Below are positions 32,828 to 42,549 of a DNA stretch of 49,299 nt, piece by piece; within the stretch, counting starts at the first letter, position 1; every line of letters starts with the position of its first letter. The DNA is from Paludibaculum sp. (GTDB taxonomy: Bacteria; Acidobacteriota; Terriglobia; Bryobacterales; Bryobacteraceae), in contig JARKQJ010000180.1 in the NCBI GenBank assembly GCA_029973955.1, forward strand, positions 1-49,299. Reading direction: 5' to 3'. The notes beneath the pieces were generated by a model. It was not told the DNA's origin. It saw only the letters and a list, made by a program, of their open reading frames with translations, and did not search any database. A program made the position numbers and the translations under genes.

Positions 32828-35368
32828 ATGCGACTCCTTGCCGCAACGTTGCTGGCCACAATCTCTGCCGCCGGGCAAACCGCGCCGCGGGACATCCGCA
32901 TCGACTACCCACTCGACGCGTCCATCTTTCCGCCCGAGATCACGGCGCCCACTTTCCTCTGGCGCGACCCATCCAGCGCCGCTCGCTGGCGCGTGGATGT
33001 GCACTTCTCCGACGGCGCGCCCCCGGTCACCGCGGAATCCGCCGGCGAGCCCATGCAGCTCGCTGAGATCGATCCACGGACGGTTTCAGATACCAACCAA
33101 CCGCCCAGCCTCACGCCGGAACAGCAGGCGGCGCATTCCTGGAAGCCAGGCGAAGCGCTGTGGCGACACATCAAGCAACACTCCACCGCCGCGCCGGCGC
33201 GCATCGTCATTACGGGGCTCGGAGAGAACCTGCAGGCGCTCTCCACAGCCGAGATCCGCATCACGACTTCCACTGATCCGGTGGGCGCGCCCATCTTCTA
33301 TCGCGACGTGCCGCTGATGCCTTCCGAGACGGAGAAGGGCGTCATCAAGCCGATCGCAGCGCAGGCTATCCGCCTCATCCAATGGCGCCTGCGCGATCTC
33401 TCGCAGCCGCAAAGCCGCATCGTCCTCTCCGGCATGCCAACCTGCGGCAACTGCCACTCTTTCTCCCTCGACGGCAAAACGCTGGGAATGGATCTGGACG
33501 GGCCGCAGAATCACAAGGGCATTTACGCGTTGGCGCCTGTCCGGCAGCGCATGTCCATCAAGCCCTCGGACGTCGTGGAATGGAGCACCGCGCGCGGCCG
33601 CCTGGAAGGCAAGGTACGCGTGGGTTTCATGTCGCAGGTCTCCCCCGACGGCCGCTATGTGGCCACCACCGTCAGCGGCGCGGCCTTCGACGCCAGGGGG
33701 GACAAAGACCCGCCCAGCAACTACTACGTCGCCAACTTCACCGACTACCGCTTCCTGCAGGTCTTCTACCCCACACAGGGCCAGATCGCCTGGTACAGCC
33801 GCGAGACGGATCGCCTCCAGCCGCTGCCCGGCGCCGACGATCCCCGCTTCGTCCAGGCCGGCGCAGTCTGGAGCCCCGACGGCCAGTTCCTGGTCTTCGC
33901 CCGCGCCGCGGCGCGCGATCCGAACAACCCGGGCGTCCCCATAGCCCAGCGCGCCAACGATCCCAACGAGCTTCAGATCCGCTACGACCTCTACCGCATC
34001 CCGTTCCACGGCGGCCAGGGCGGCCGCGCGGAGCCGATCGCCGGGGCCTCCTCCAATGGCATGAGTAACAGCTTCCCGAAAGTCTCGCCCGACGGCAAGT
34101 GGATCGTCTTCGTCCAGGCCCGCAACGGCCTCTTGATGCGCCCCGACAGCCAGCTCTACATCGTGCCCGCCGCCGGCGGCGCCGCGCGCCGCATGAACTG
34201 CAACACGCCCCTGATGAACTCCTGGCACAGCTTCTCGCCCAACGGCCGCTGGCTGGTCTTCTCCTCTAAAGCGCGCTCACCCTACACGCAGATGTACCTC
34301 ACCCACATCGATGAGAACGGCAACGACAGCCCGCCCATCCTCATCGACAACTCCACCGCTTCCAACCGGGCCGTCAACCTGCCCGAATTCGTGAACATCC
34401 GGCCCGAGGCGCTCGAGTCGATTGAAGTGCCGGCGGTGGACTCCTACCGGCTCTTTGACACCGCCCTGGAGTTCCAGCAGAAAGGCGAGTTCACCCGCTC
34501 CATCGAGGCCTGGCAAAAGGTACTCGAAGCCAATCCGCGCGACGCCGGCGCTCATAACCATTTCGGCATGGCTTTGTTTCAAACCGGCAGGCTGAGCGAG
34601 GCCGAGAGGCACTTCCGCGCGGCGGTCAACATCCGTCCCGGCTTCGTGCAGGCGCGCTGCGGTCTGGGTAGCACACTGGCGATGTCGGGGAACCTGGATG
34701 GCGCCGTGAAGGAGTTCCGCGCGGCGCTCGCCGAAGATCCCGGCTATGCTCCGGCGCACAACGATCTAGGCCTCGCCTTGCTGCAACAGGGCAAGCCCGA
34801 AGAAGCGATCTCGCATTTCCGCTCCGCGCTGGCCAGCCGCCCCGGAGACCTGCCCGCGCGCACGAACCTCGGCACCGCCCTGGCCATGCTGGGTCGCAAC
34901 TCCGAGGCGATCCCCGAACTGCGCCGTGCCGTGGAGTTGGAGCCGGCGCACGCCCCGGCGCAATTCAACCTCGGTCTGGCTCTCGCCAACACCGGTGACA
35001 CCGCCGGCGCCGTGCGCGCCTGGCAGGCCGTGCTCAAGGCCCAGCCCGATCATCGCGAGGCGCTCCACCAGTTGGCCTGGGTGCTCGCGACGGATCCGGA
35101 TGAGCACGTCCGCCGCCTGGGCGATCCGCTTTCTTCGGCCCAACACGCCAATCAACTCGCGGCCGGCAAAGACGCCCGCATCCTCGACACTCTCGCCGCC
35201 GCGCTGGCCTCCCGGCAGCGCTTTGACGAAGCGCGCACCGCCCTCCGCGAGGCGCTCCGCCTGGCCGCCGGCGATCCGGCTCTCATCCAAATCCTCCGCG
35301 CCCGCGCCTCGCTCTACGAAACCGGCAGGCCCTACCGCCGTCCACCCGGCCAAACGCCCCTCAGGTAA
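32828..35368 (+). CDS. Exported CxxCH / PD40 propeller / TPR protein
   Basis: I chose the ATG at 32828 (846 residues) because it begins a signal peptide (MRLLAATLLATISAAGQ). Domains in order: an N-terminal beta-rich part (about 20-190), a single heme-c-like motif C206-G-N-C209-H210, TolB/PD40-type blades (SPDGRY, WSPDGQFLVF, SPDGKWIVFVQ, SPNGRWLVFSSK; about 270-510) and at least six TPR units (about 540-790). It may be a periplasmic cytochrome-like sensor or scaffold. One CxxCH alone does not prove heme binding. Two short palindromic repeats lie just after the stop codon. Confidence 0.82.
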   Translation: MRLLAATLLATISAAGQTAPRDIRIDYPLDASIFPPEITAPTFLWRDPSSAARWRVDVHFSDGAPPVTAESAGEPMQLAEIDPRTVSDTNQPPSLTPEQQAAHSWKPGEALWRHIKQHSTAAPARIVITGLGENLQALSTAEIRITTSTDPVGAPIFYRDVPLMPSETEKGVIKPIAAQAIRLIQWRLRDLSQPQSRIVLSGMPTCGNCHSFSLDGKTLGMDLDGPQNHKGIYALAPVRQRMSIKPSDVVEWSTARGRLEGKVRVGFMSQVSPDGRYVATTVSGAAFDARGDKDPPSNYYVANFTDYRFLQVFYPTQGQIAWYSRETDRLQPLPGADDPRFVQAGAVWSPDGQFLVFARAAARDPNNPGVPIAQRANDPNELQIRYDLYRIPFHGGQGGRAEPIAGASSNGMSNSFPKVSPDGKWIVFVQARNGLLMRPDSQLYIVPAAGGAARRMNCNTPLMNSWHSFSPNGRWLVFSSKARSPYTQMYLTHIDENGNDSPPILIDNSTASNRAVNLPEFVNIRPEALESIEVPAVDSYRLFDTALEFQQKGEFTRSIEAWQKVLEANPRDAGAHNHFGMALFQTGRLSEAERHFRAAVNIRPGFVQARCGLGSTLAMSGNLDGAVKEFRAALAEDPGYAPAHNDLGLALLQQGKPEEAISHFRSALASRPGDLPARTNLGTALAMLGRNSEAIPELRRAVELEPAHAPAQFNLGLALANTGDTAGAVRAWQAVLKAQPDHREALHQLAWVLATDPDEHVRRLGDPLSSAQHANQLAAGKDARILDTLAAALASRQRFDEARTALREALRLAAGDPALIQILRARASLYETGRPYRRPPGQTPLR

Positions 35369-35460
35369 TTTTCCCCCGATGCGCCAGCCTCCGGACCACG
35401 TGAGTTGCGGTGAGGCACTGCGGGTCTGAGGCAATTTTCCCCCGAGGCGTCAGCCTCGCG
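35367..35460 (+). repeat. Two direct copies of the TTCCCCCGAGGCG palindrome
   Basis: AATTTTCCCCCGATGCGCCA begins at 35367 and AATTTTCCCCCGAGGCGTCA at 35433, 66 bp apart. The second contains a perfect hairpin CGAGGC-GTCA-GCCTCG (35443-35458); the first is decayed (GATGC). The same family occurs at 17018-17064, 49144-49163 and 49279-49299. Confidence 0.75.
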
Positions 35461-35541
35461 CGCCAGAGTAAAAGCAGTGTAGCGGTCCCCCCACTCGACA
35501 CCGCCGCCAATTCCACCTACTCTGGTTGTCTGGAGGATTTC

Positions 35542-36381
35542 ATGGCATTCTGCACAAACTGTGGCGCGCAGGTTCCCGACGAAAGTGCCTTTTGCAGCAA
35601 TTGCGGCGCAGCCGCCGGGCAGGCAGCTCCGCCTCCACCGCCCCCTGCTTATCAGGCTGCTCCGCCGCCTCAAGCTCCGCCCCCCTATCAGGCTCCGCAG
35701 CAACAGTATCCGCAGGCGCCGGCCAGGAAGGGCCCCAACCTCTGGCTCTGGATCGGCGGCGGCCTGGCCGCCATCTTGCTTCTCATCATCATCGGCGTCG
35801 TGGGAGTGGGCTTCTTCGTCGCCAAGAAGGCCCATGACGCGGGCTTCGACTCTTCGCTGATGCAGAAGAACCCGGTTTTGGGCGCGGCGCGCATGGCGCT
35901 CGCCATGAACCCCGAGGTCGAAGTCGTCAGGATGAACGAAGACACCGGCGAACTCACCGTTCGCGAGAAGAAGACCGGCAAGGTCATCACCATGCGCGCC
36001 GAGGATGTCAAGAACGGCAAGATCTCCTTCACCGATGAGTCCACCGGCGAGGAAGTGACGGTGGGCGGCGGTCCGGCGAAGTTGCCCGGTTGGGTACCGA
36101 ATTACCCCGGCTCATCGCCCGAAGGCGCGGTGGCCGCAAAGGGCGGCAAGAACGAAGGCGGCATGGTCCACTTCAAAACCGGCGATTCACCCGCACAGGT
36201 CCTCAAGTTCTACCAGGATCAGTTCACCTCCGCCGGACACAAGATCACCAGCACGGCCACCGGTCCAGATGGCGGCATCCTCGTCGGTGAGGACGAAGGC
36301 AATACCCGTTCCATCACTGTCACCGTCGGCCGCTCCGGCTCGGAGACCCAGGTCACCCTCGCCTACGGTTCCAAGAACTGA
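35542..36381 (+). CDS. Zinc-ribbon membrane protein, function unknown
   Basis: From ATG 35542, with GGAGG at 35532-35536, the protein has 279 residues. It opens with a double-CxxC zinc ribbon (C4, C7, C18, C21), then a Pro/Gln/Ala-rich linker, one membrane helix (about 67-92, LWLWIGGGLAAILLLIIIGV) and an extracytoplasmic beta-rich domain. The domain includes EVTVGGGPAKLPGWVPNYPG and FYQDQFTSAGHKI segments. The layout (cytoplasmic zinc ribbon, linker, single helix, outer domain) is common among bacterial envelope proteins of unknown role. It is convergent with the heavy-metal efflux operon. Confidence 0.82.
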   Translation: MAFCTNCGAQVPDESAFCSNCGAAAGQAAPPPPPPAYQAAPPPQAPPPYQAPQQQYPQAPARKGPNLWLWIGGGLAAILLLIIIGVVGVGFFVAKKAHDAGFDSSLMQKNPVLGAARMALAMNPEVEVVRMNEDTGELTVREKKTGKVITMRAEDVKNGKISFTDESTGEEVTVGGGPAKLPGWVPNYPGSSPEGAVAAKGGKNEGGMVHFKTGDSPAQVLKFYQDQFTSAGHKITSTATGPDGGILVGEDEGNTRSITVTVGRSGSETQVTLAYGSKN

Positions 36382-36387
36382 ACCCGG

Positions 36388-36687
36388 CTATCCGGCCAGC
36401 AGAGAGTGTAGCAACAGCGCGGCCAGTGATCCGATGGCGGCCAGCACATAGCCGCCCTGCTTCAGCAGGTACCCCGGAAACAGGCCGCGCGCCAGCGCCG
36501 TGCCCGCAATGGAGCCGGCCAGGCTCAGCAGCGCCGCCGTGGCGTACTCCCGCACGTGCTGTCCGGGCAGCCAGATCTCCGCTACCAGCGCCACACAGAA
36601 TCCGCAGGCCACATGCGGCAACCACGCCGCCGCCCCCCGCGCTCTCGGGCGCGTTGCCAGGGCCGCGCCGGCCCGCTGCGCGGTCAC
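36388..36687 (-). CDS. Small membrane protein in the metal efflux operon
   Basis: The 99-residue protein has three hydrophobic stretches (about 24-40, 48-66 and 80-97) and no signature residues apart from glycines. It vaguely recalls GlsB/YeaQ-type small membrane proteins (SLAGSIAGTALARG), but I do not assign the family. It starts with GTG and overlaps the DUF190 gene by 4 bp (GTGA), so it is the fifth gene of the RND operon. The extreme compactness of the operon supports that it is real. Confidence 0.65.
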   Translation of the reverse strand: MTAQRAGAALATRPRARGAAAWLPHVACGFCVALVAEIWLPGQHVREYATAALLSLAGSIAGTALARGLFPGYLLKQGGYVLAAIGSLAALLLHSLLAG

Positions 36688-36989
36688 ACTACCTCCACCT
36701 CATGCAGCGTGATGAGCCCTTCCAGCAGTACGGACTTCAGCTCCGGAAGAATCGGCCGGATGCGCCGTTCCTCATCCACCGCGATGATGATCACCGGCTT
36801 GTCGTCGGAGACGCCGAACAGGCGCTTGCGGTGCACCTTGGCGTGCTTGCCGTATCCCATCATGCCGAAGGTCACCGTGGCGCCCGCAATCTCAAACCGC
36901 AGCAGGCGCCGCACGATGTCCTCGTGCAACGGAATGTCGCCCATGCGGTCCGCCTCATTCAGGTAAATGGTCAACTGCAACATTTTCAT
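36684..36989 (-). CDS. DUF190 (PII-like) protein
   Basis: The 101-residue protein matches DUF190, a ferredoxin-like fold related to PII and CutA proteins. The typical segments are LTIYLNEADRMGDIPLHEDI, AGATVTFGMMGYGKHAKVHR and the acidic EERRIRPILPEL. DUF190 genes often neighbour fluoride or metal exporters, and PII-like folds sense ligands, so it may modulate the efflux pump; that is inference. It overlaps the RND gene by 4 bp (ATGA) and the small membrane protein gene by 4 bp. Confidence 0.88.
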   Translation of the reverse strand: MKMLQLTIYLNEADRMGDIPLHEDIVRRLLRFEIAGATVTFGMMGYGKHAKVHRKRLFGVSDDKPVIIIAVDEERRIRPILPELKSVLLEGLITLHEVEVV

Positions 36990-39900
36990 CCCGCGATCTC
37001 CTCTCTGCGCCCGTAATCTTTCACCGTCAGCGCGTACATGCTCGGCAGAGCCATCAGCGTGAGCAGCAACGTGGACAGCAATCCCCCCACCACCACCGTG
37101 GCCAAAGGCCGCTGGACGTCCGATCCGATCCCCGTCGCCCGCGCCGCCGGCACCATGCCCAGCAGCGCCACCACCACCATCAGCAGCACCGGACGCAGCT
37201 GGTTCCGGGCGCCGCGGATGATCGCGTCGCGCACAGCCACGTCCGGCTCCGTCCGGCGCACGCGGTTGATCTCCGCGATCACCAGCACGCCGCTCATCAC
37301 CGCCACGCCGAAGAGGCTGATGAAGCCCACCGCCGCCGAGACGCTCAGATTGATGTGCCGCAGGTAGAGGAACAGAATGCCGCCCACCAGCGAGAACGGA
37401 ACATTCATCATCACCAGGCCCGCGTACTTCGGCGAGCCGAACATGAAGAACAACAACACGAAAATAATCGCGATCGTGATCGGCAGAATCACCGTCAGCC
37501 GCTTCTTGGCGCGCTGCAGGTTTTCAAACTGTCCGCCCCACGTCACTTCATAACCCGGAGCCAGGTGGATAGCCTTCGCGTAGCGCTTCTGCGCATCGGC
37601 CACGAAACTGCCCTGGTCCCGCCCGCGAATGTTGGTGCGCACGGTGATCTGCCGCTGATTCTCGCGCCGCGCGATGATGCTGGCGCCATTCACCACCTTG
37701 ATCTCCGCCAGCTGCGAGAGCGGCACGCGGCCCCCCTCGTGCGTCGGGATCAGCACGTTGCCGATGGCCGGAATGCTGGTGCGCGCCTCGGGCACGTAGC
37801 GCACCGTGATGTCGAAACGCCGCTCGCCCTCGAACATCGTGCCCGCCGCGCGGCCGCCGATCGCCATTTCGATCACATCCTGCACGTCGCGCACGTTGAT
37901 CCCGTAGCGCGCCACCTCCTGGCGGTCGATCCGGATGCGCAACTGCGCCTGATCCGCCTCCTGCTCGATGCCCGAATCCGCCGCGCCCGGAACCTGCCGG
38001 ATCACCTCCAGGATCTTCTCCGCCTGCGCCCGCAGCGTCTTCAGGTCCGGCCCGCGGATGATCACCGCCAGATCCGCCGCCGAGCCCGTCACAGACTCGG
38101 TCACGTTGTCGATGATCGGCTGCGTGAAGCTGAACATCGCGCCCGGAATCTCCGCGTTCAGTGTCTTGCTCAACTCTTCGATCAATGCCGCTTTGTTCAT
38201 CCCCGCCGGCCACGTGTCATACGGTTTCAGCGCCAGGAAGAGCTCATTGCGGTTCGGCCCGTAGGGATCCGTGCCGGAGTCGTTGCGCCCGCTCTGCGAC
38301 GAGACCAGATCCAGCTCCGGATAGCGCCGGATGATGCCCCGGATCCGGCCCGCCAGATCGGCCGACTTCTCCAGCGAAATGCCCGGCGGGAATACCGCGC
38401 GCACCCACACCACGCCCTCGTCGAGATTCGGCAGAAACTCGATGCCCAGCGCGCCGGAGAGCGCGAACGCGGCCACCACCACCACGCCTGAGATCGCGAA
38501 AACCATCAGCGGCCGCCGCAGCGCACGGTCCAGCACGCCCTCATACCGCCGCGCCAGCCACGGCAGCAGCGGGTTCTCCCAACTCTTCGCGCCGTTCCGG
38601 AAGAGATACGTCGCCAGCACCGGAATCAGCGTCAGCGCCAGCAGCATCGAGCCCAGTAGCGCATAGGAGACCGTGAACGCCATCGGCGTAAACAGCTTCC
38701 GTTCCACCCGCTCCAGCGTGAACAGTGGAATGTACGCCGCGATGATGATCATCAGAGAGAAGAAGATCGGCCGCTCCACTTCCAGCGCCGCGTCGCGCAC
38801 GGCCGCCAGAATGCCGCCATGAGCTATGCGCCCGTTCTTCTCCCGCTCGTGGATGGTGTGCAGCACGTGCTCCACCATCACCAGCGTGGCGTCCACGATA
38901 ATGCCGAAGTCCAGCGCGCCCAGGCTCAGCAGGTTCGCCGGAATGCCCGAAAAGTGCATGCAGATGAAGGCAAACAGCAGCGAAAGCGGGATGGTCAACG
39001 CCGTCAGCAGCGCCGCCCGCGCGCTGCCCAGGAAGAGGAACAGCACCAGCACGACGATCAGCAGCCCTTCCAGCAGAGTGTGCGAAACCGTGTGCAGCGT
39101 GTTGTTCACCAGATCCGTGCGATCGTAGATCGGCTCGATCCTGACCCCCTTCGGCAGGCGGTTCTCATTCAGGTCGTCCACCGCCGCCTTGATCGACTTC
39201 AGCACCTCCGTCGGGTTCTCTCCGCGGCGCATCAGCACGATGCCCTCCACCCCGCCGTTCTGCTGGTTCACGCCGAAAATGCCGGTTTGCGGCGCCGCGG
39301 CAATATTCACCCGCGCCACGTCCTTCACAAACACCGGCACGCCCTTGGACTCCGTTACCACCACGTTCTCAATGTCCGCCGCGTTCTGAATCAATCCCAC
39401 GCCGCGGATCACCATCGACTGCTGCCTGTTGTCGAGCATCGCGCCGCCGGCGTTGCTGTTGTTGGCGCGCACCGAATCCGCAATCTGCGCGATCGACAAC
39501 CCATACTTCGACAGCGCCAGCGGATCGATCTGAATCTGATACTGCTTGATCAGCCCGCCGAACGGCGTCACATCCGCCACGCCCGGCACCTGCAGAAAGC
39601 GCGGCTCCACCACCCAGTCCTCCAGCTCGCGCAGCTTCATATCGTCCAGCCCGCCGCCGGAAATCGTGTAGCGGTACAACTCGCCGATCGGCGTGGAGAG
39701 CGGACCCAGCGCCGGCGTCACGCCGTCCGGCAGTTCCGCGTCTCTCAGCTTCTCCAGTACCACCTGCCGCGCAAAATAGTCGTCCGTGCCGAAATCGAAA
39801 GTCAGCTCCACCACCGACAGCCCGAAAATCGTCCTGGACCTGCGCGCGATCACGTTCGGCGCGCTATTGAGCGCCCGCTCGATCGGCACCGTCACCTGCT

Positions 39901-40087
39901 GCTCCACCTCTTCGGCCGCCCGCCCCGGATACTGCGAGATCACCACCACCTGCGTATCCGAAATATCCGGATAGGCCTCGATCTTCAGTTGCGCGAACGC
40001 CCACAACCCAACGCCGATGAGCGTCAATCCCACCAGCACCGTAATGAAGCGCTGTCTCAGCGCAAATCGCAACAGTTGTGCAATCAC
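36986..40087 (-). CDS. Heavy-metal efflux RND transporter (CzcA/CusA family)
   Basis: The 1033-residue inner-membrane pump exchanges protons to export metal ions through the periplasm. The family opening (LLRFALRQRFITVLVGLTLI) and the two large periplasmic loops are in order. TM4 contains ALDFGIIVDATLVMVEH, keeping the two Asp and the Glu used for proton/metal coupling in CzcA-type pumps, which favours divalent metals such as Co, Zn or Ni over the Cu/Ag branch; this is a weak call. It starts with GTG at 40087 behind AAGGAGG. The adaptor gene lies 13 bp upstream. Confidence 0.95.
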   Translation of the reverse strand: MIAQLLRFALRQRFITVLVGLTLIGVGLWAFAQLKIEAYPDISDTQVVVISQYPGRAAEEVEQQVTVPIERALNSAPNVIARRSRTIFGLSVVELTFDFGTDDYFARQVVLEKLRDAELPDGVTPALGPLSTPIGELYRYTISGGGLDDMKLRELEDWVVEPRFLQVPGVADVTPFGGLIKQYQIQIDPLALSKYGLSIAQIADSVRANNSNAGGAMLDNRQQSMVIRGVGLIQNAADIENVVVTESKGVPVFVKDVARVNIAAAPQTGIFGVNQQNGGVEGIVLMRRGENPTEVLKSIKAAVDDLNENRLPKGVRIEPIYDRTDLVNNTLHTVSHTLLEGLLIVVLVLFLFLGSARAALLTALTIPLSLLFAFICMHFSGIPANLLSLGALDFGIIVDATLVMVEHVLHTIHEREKNGRIAHGGILAAVRDAALEVERPIFFSLMIIIAAYIPLFTLERVERKLFTPMAFTVSYALLGSMLLALTLIPVLATYLFRNGAKSWENPLLPWLARRYEGVLDRALRRPLMVFAISGVVVVAAFALSGALGIEFLPNLDEGVVWVRAVFPPGISLEKSADLAGRIRGIIRRYPELDLVSSQSGRNDSGTDPYGPNRNELFLALKPYDTWPAGMNKAALIEELSKTLNAEIPGAMFSFTQPIIDNVTESVTGSAADLAVIIRGPDLKTLRAQAEKILEVIRQVPGAADSGIEQEADQAQLRIRIDRQEVARYGINVRDVQDVIEMAIGGRAAGTMFEGERRFDITVRYVPEARTSIPAIGNVLIPTHEGGRVPLSQLAEIKVVNGASIIARRENQRQITVRTNIRGRDQGSFVADAQKRYAKAIHLAPGYEVTWGGQFENLQRAKKRLTVILPITIAIIFVLLFFMFGSPKYAGLVMMNVPFSLVGGILFLYLRHINLSVSAAVGFISLFGVAVMSGVLVIAEINRVRRTEPDVAVRDAIIRGARNQLRPVLLMVVVALLGMVPAARATGIGSDVQRPLATVVVGGLLSTLLLTLMALPSMYALTVKDYGRREEIAG

Positions 40088-40100
40088 TCTGAGTGCCTCC

Positions 40101-41276
40101 TTACCGCGCCGTCAGCAGCATCACGCCATCCACTACCACTCGGTCGTCCGGCCGCAGCCCTTCCAGCACCGCAATCCGGTCCCCCACCTGCGCGCCCGTC
40201 GTGATCGCCACGCGTTCAAACACGCCCTTGCTCACTTCGCGCCATACCAGGTTCTTCCCGTCGGCCGCGATGATCGCCGCCGCCGGCACCGTGGGCTTCT
40301 GCTCGTTCTGCTCGGCCAGTTCGATCTTGCCGAACATCTCGGGCTTCAAGCGCCCGTCCGGATTGGCCAGCTCCGCCCGCACCTTCAGCGTGCGAGTCTG
40401 CGGATCCACCGTGTCGCCGATCAGCGCCACCCGGCCCCGGAACGTCTCGCCCGGATAGGCGGTCAACGCAATGTTTACCTGTTCCCCGGGCTTGATCATC
40501 CGGATCGCCGTCTCCGGTACATCCGAGGTCACCCACACGGAACTCAAATCGGCGATCGTCATCAGAGGCGCGCTCAGATCGTTGCGGAATTCGCCGTTCA
40601 CCACCGACATCTCCAGCAACTTGCCCGAAATCGGCGCGTGGATCGTCACCTTCTGCCCATACGCATCCGTACCCACACCCAGAATCTGCAGGCGCCGCCG
40701 CGACTGCTCGCTGGCCGCCTGCGCCTGCTCTACGCTCGCCTGCGCCTGCACCACCACCGCCTGCGCGTTCAGCACGTCTTTCTGCGGAACCGCTCCATGT
40801 TCGAACAGGTCCTTGGACCGGTCCAGGTCCATCTGCGATTTCGCCAGCGCCGACTTCGCCTGCGTGATCGTCGCCTGCGCCTGCTGGTACGTCGACACCG
40901 CCGCGTCCACGTCGGCGCTCTCCAGCGTCAGCAGCGCCTGCCCCTGCCGCACGAAGTCGCCCATCTTCACCATCACCGCATTCACGCGCCCCGTCACCGG
41001 CAGCACCACGTGCGACAACCGGTTCATGTTCGCTTCCACCTTGCCCGGCGCGGCCACGTTGCCCACCGGCACCGACATCATCTGCAGCGCTTCCGTCCGG
41101 ATCTGCGCCAACTGTGGAGATGCCGCGTCGATCACCGCGCGCCCCGGCCTCTGCTCCGCCACGCTCACCGGCTTCGCCTTCTCCGCCGCCTTCTCCGCCG
41201 CCTTCTCCCCACCGCAGGCGGCCAGCCCGGCCGCCACCCCCAGCGCCATCCAATATTGCCAGCGTCTCGTCATCAT
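40101..41276 (-). CDS. Metal efflux RND periplasmic adaptor lipoprotein
   Basis: This 391-residue membrane-fusion protein links the RND pump to the outer-membrane channel. It has a lipobox LAACGG (C21), a short (KAAE)n linker, a barrel-sandwich/biotinyl-lipoyl region (VLPVTGRVNAVMVKMGDFVR), a long hairpin coiled coil (about 110-190) and the beta-barrel with PGETFRGRVALIGDTVDP. The late GDRIAVLEGLRPDDRVVVDG strand is typical of CzcB/CusB. Position between TolC-type and RND genes, 13 and 16 bp gaps, supports the assignment. Confidence 0.94.
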   Translation of the reverse strand: MMTRRWQYWMALGVAAGLAACGGEKAAEKAAEKAKPVSVAEQRPGRAVIDAASPQLAQIRTEALQMMSVPVGNVAAPGKVEANMNRLSHVVLPVTGRVNAVMVKMGDFVRQGQALLTLESADVDAAVSTYQQAQATITQAKSALAKSQMDLDRSKDLFEHGAVPQKDVLNAQAVVVQAQASVEQAQAASEQSRRRLQILGVGTDAYGQKVTIHAPISGKLLEMSVVNGEFRNDLSAPLMTIADLSSVWVTSDVPETAIRMIKPGEQVNIALTAYPGETFRGRVALIGDTVDPQTRTLKVRAELANPDGRLKPEMFGKIELAEQNEQKPTVPAAAIIAADGKNLVWREVSKGVFERVAITTGAQVGDRIAVLEGLRPDDRVVVDGVMLLTAR

Positions 41277-41292
41277 GGCCGAAGTCCCTCTC

Positions 41293-42549
41293 TCACTGCC
41301 CGGCCACAGTCTGGCCGGTCACCGTATCCATCAGGTACAGGCTGCGCGCGTAGTTCGCCCGCGCGTCGTTGAATGCCACCATCGTGTCGTTGAACGCCCG
41401 CTGCGCGTCCAGGTACTCCACCAGGCTCGCCTCGCCGCGTTTGTAGGAGTACTCCGTCGTGTCCCGCACGCTCTTCGCCTTGGCGATCATCTCGGACTCG
41501 ATGCTCGTCAGCAGTTGCCGGTTCACCGCATATTGCCGGTACGCCTTCATTACGTCCGCCTGGATGTTCGTCTCCAGCGCCAGCGTTCGCGCTCCGTTCA
41601 GCCGGATCTCCCGCTCCGCCCGTGCAATCTCGCCCTGGTTCCGGTTGTAGACCGCCAGAGGCATGCTGAAATACACGCCCAGCGAGCTGCCCGAAATCCC
41701 CCACGCGCGTTGATGCGTGTACTCCGTCCCAATCGTGTAATCCACCTTCCCATTCGCCATCTGCAACTTCAAATCCGCCCGCGATCGCGCCTGCGACTCC
41801 TGCCCCAGCAGATAATCCGGACGCCGCGCCAGCGCCCGCCTCACCAGCTCTTCCTGCGAATCCACCAGCGCGTCCTTGCGCAGCTCCCCGCTGACATCGA
41901 AGTCCGCCGACTTCTGCTTCCGCCCCATCACCTGCTGCAACTGCGTCTTGGCCTGATCCAGTTCCAGTTGCGCCTGCACCACTGCCGTCCGGTACTGCAT
42001 CGCCGCCACCCGGCTGCGATCCAGTTCCACCTGCGCCAGGTCGCCCGCCTTCAATCTCGATTCGTTGATCGCCACCACGTTCGTCAGACTCTGCAGGTTC
42101 TCCTGCGCCAGCTTCACGTTCTCCTTCGCCCGCTGGATGTCCACAAATGCGGTCTGCACATTCGCCACCACCTGCCGCATCAGTTCCCGCACACCCAGCT
42201 CCGCCACTCGTTTGTCTTCCTTCGCTACCGCGATCCGTTCATCGCGCTTGTGCCCGCGCTCGAATGGAAAGTCCGTGTGAATGTTCAATTGGTTCGGGCC
42301 CAGCGGCGTGTCTGGCGAGTAGTTCGCCCCCAGCACGTCCAGCGTCTGACCCGAAACCGTCAACACCGGGTTCGGCCGCAGCCGCGCCGTGATCTCCCGC
42401 GCCTCGGCCACGCTCACATTGAGCCGTTCCGCCGCCAGGTCCAGATTGTTCTGGATCGCCTCCTGCACCACCTGCTCAAACGTCAGCGACTGCGTTTGTG
42501 CGCCGGCACAGGCGCCCAGCACCATTGCCGCAATGAGGATTCTCAGCAT
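41293..42549 (-). CDS. TolC family outer-membrane efflux protein
   Basis: The ATG at 42549 is preferred over the GTG at 42552 because AGGGA lies at a better distance. The 418-residue protein has a signal (LRILIAAMVLGACAGAQ, which could be lipidated) and two tandem OEP repeats of long alpha-helix with beta-barrel strands (SLTFEQVVQEAIQNNLDLAA; RDTTEYSYKRGEASLVEYLD). It is the CzcC/CusC-type outer channel for the pump encoded downstream. It is the first gene of the five-gene operon. Confidence 0.94.
   Translation of the reverse strand: MLRILIAAMVLGACAGAQTQSLTFEQVVQEAIQNNLDLAAERLNVSVAEAREITARLRPNPVLTVSGQTLDVLGANYSPDTPLGPNQLNIHTDFPFERGHKRDERIAVAKEDKRVAELGVRELMRQVVANVQTAFVDIQRAKENVKLAQENLQSLTNVVAINESRLKAGDLAQVELDRSRVAAMQYRTAVVQAQLELDQAKTQLQQVMGRKQKSADFDVSGELRKDALVDSQEELVRRALARRPDYLLGQESQARSRADLKLQMANGKVDYTIGTEYTHQRAWGISGSSLGVYFSMPLAVYNRNQGEIARAEREIRLNGARTLALETNIQADVMKAYRQYAVNRQLLTSIESEMIAKAKSVRDTTEYSYKRGEASLVEYLDAQRAFNDTMVAFNDARANYARSLYLMDTVTGQTVAGQ

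Noticed and set aside
38819..40204. Long plus-strand frame antisense to the RND pump gene
   Set aside because: Repetitive His/Arg/Gln composition typical of a GC-rich shadow; the minus-strand frame has clear pump motifs.
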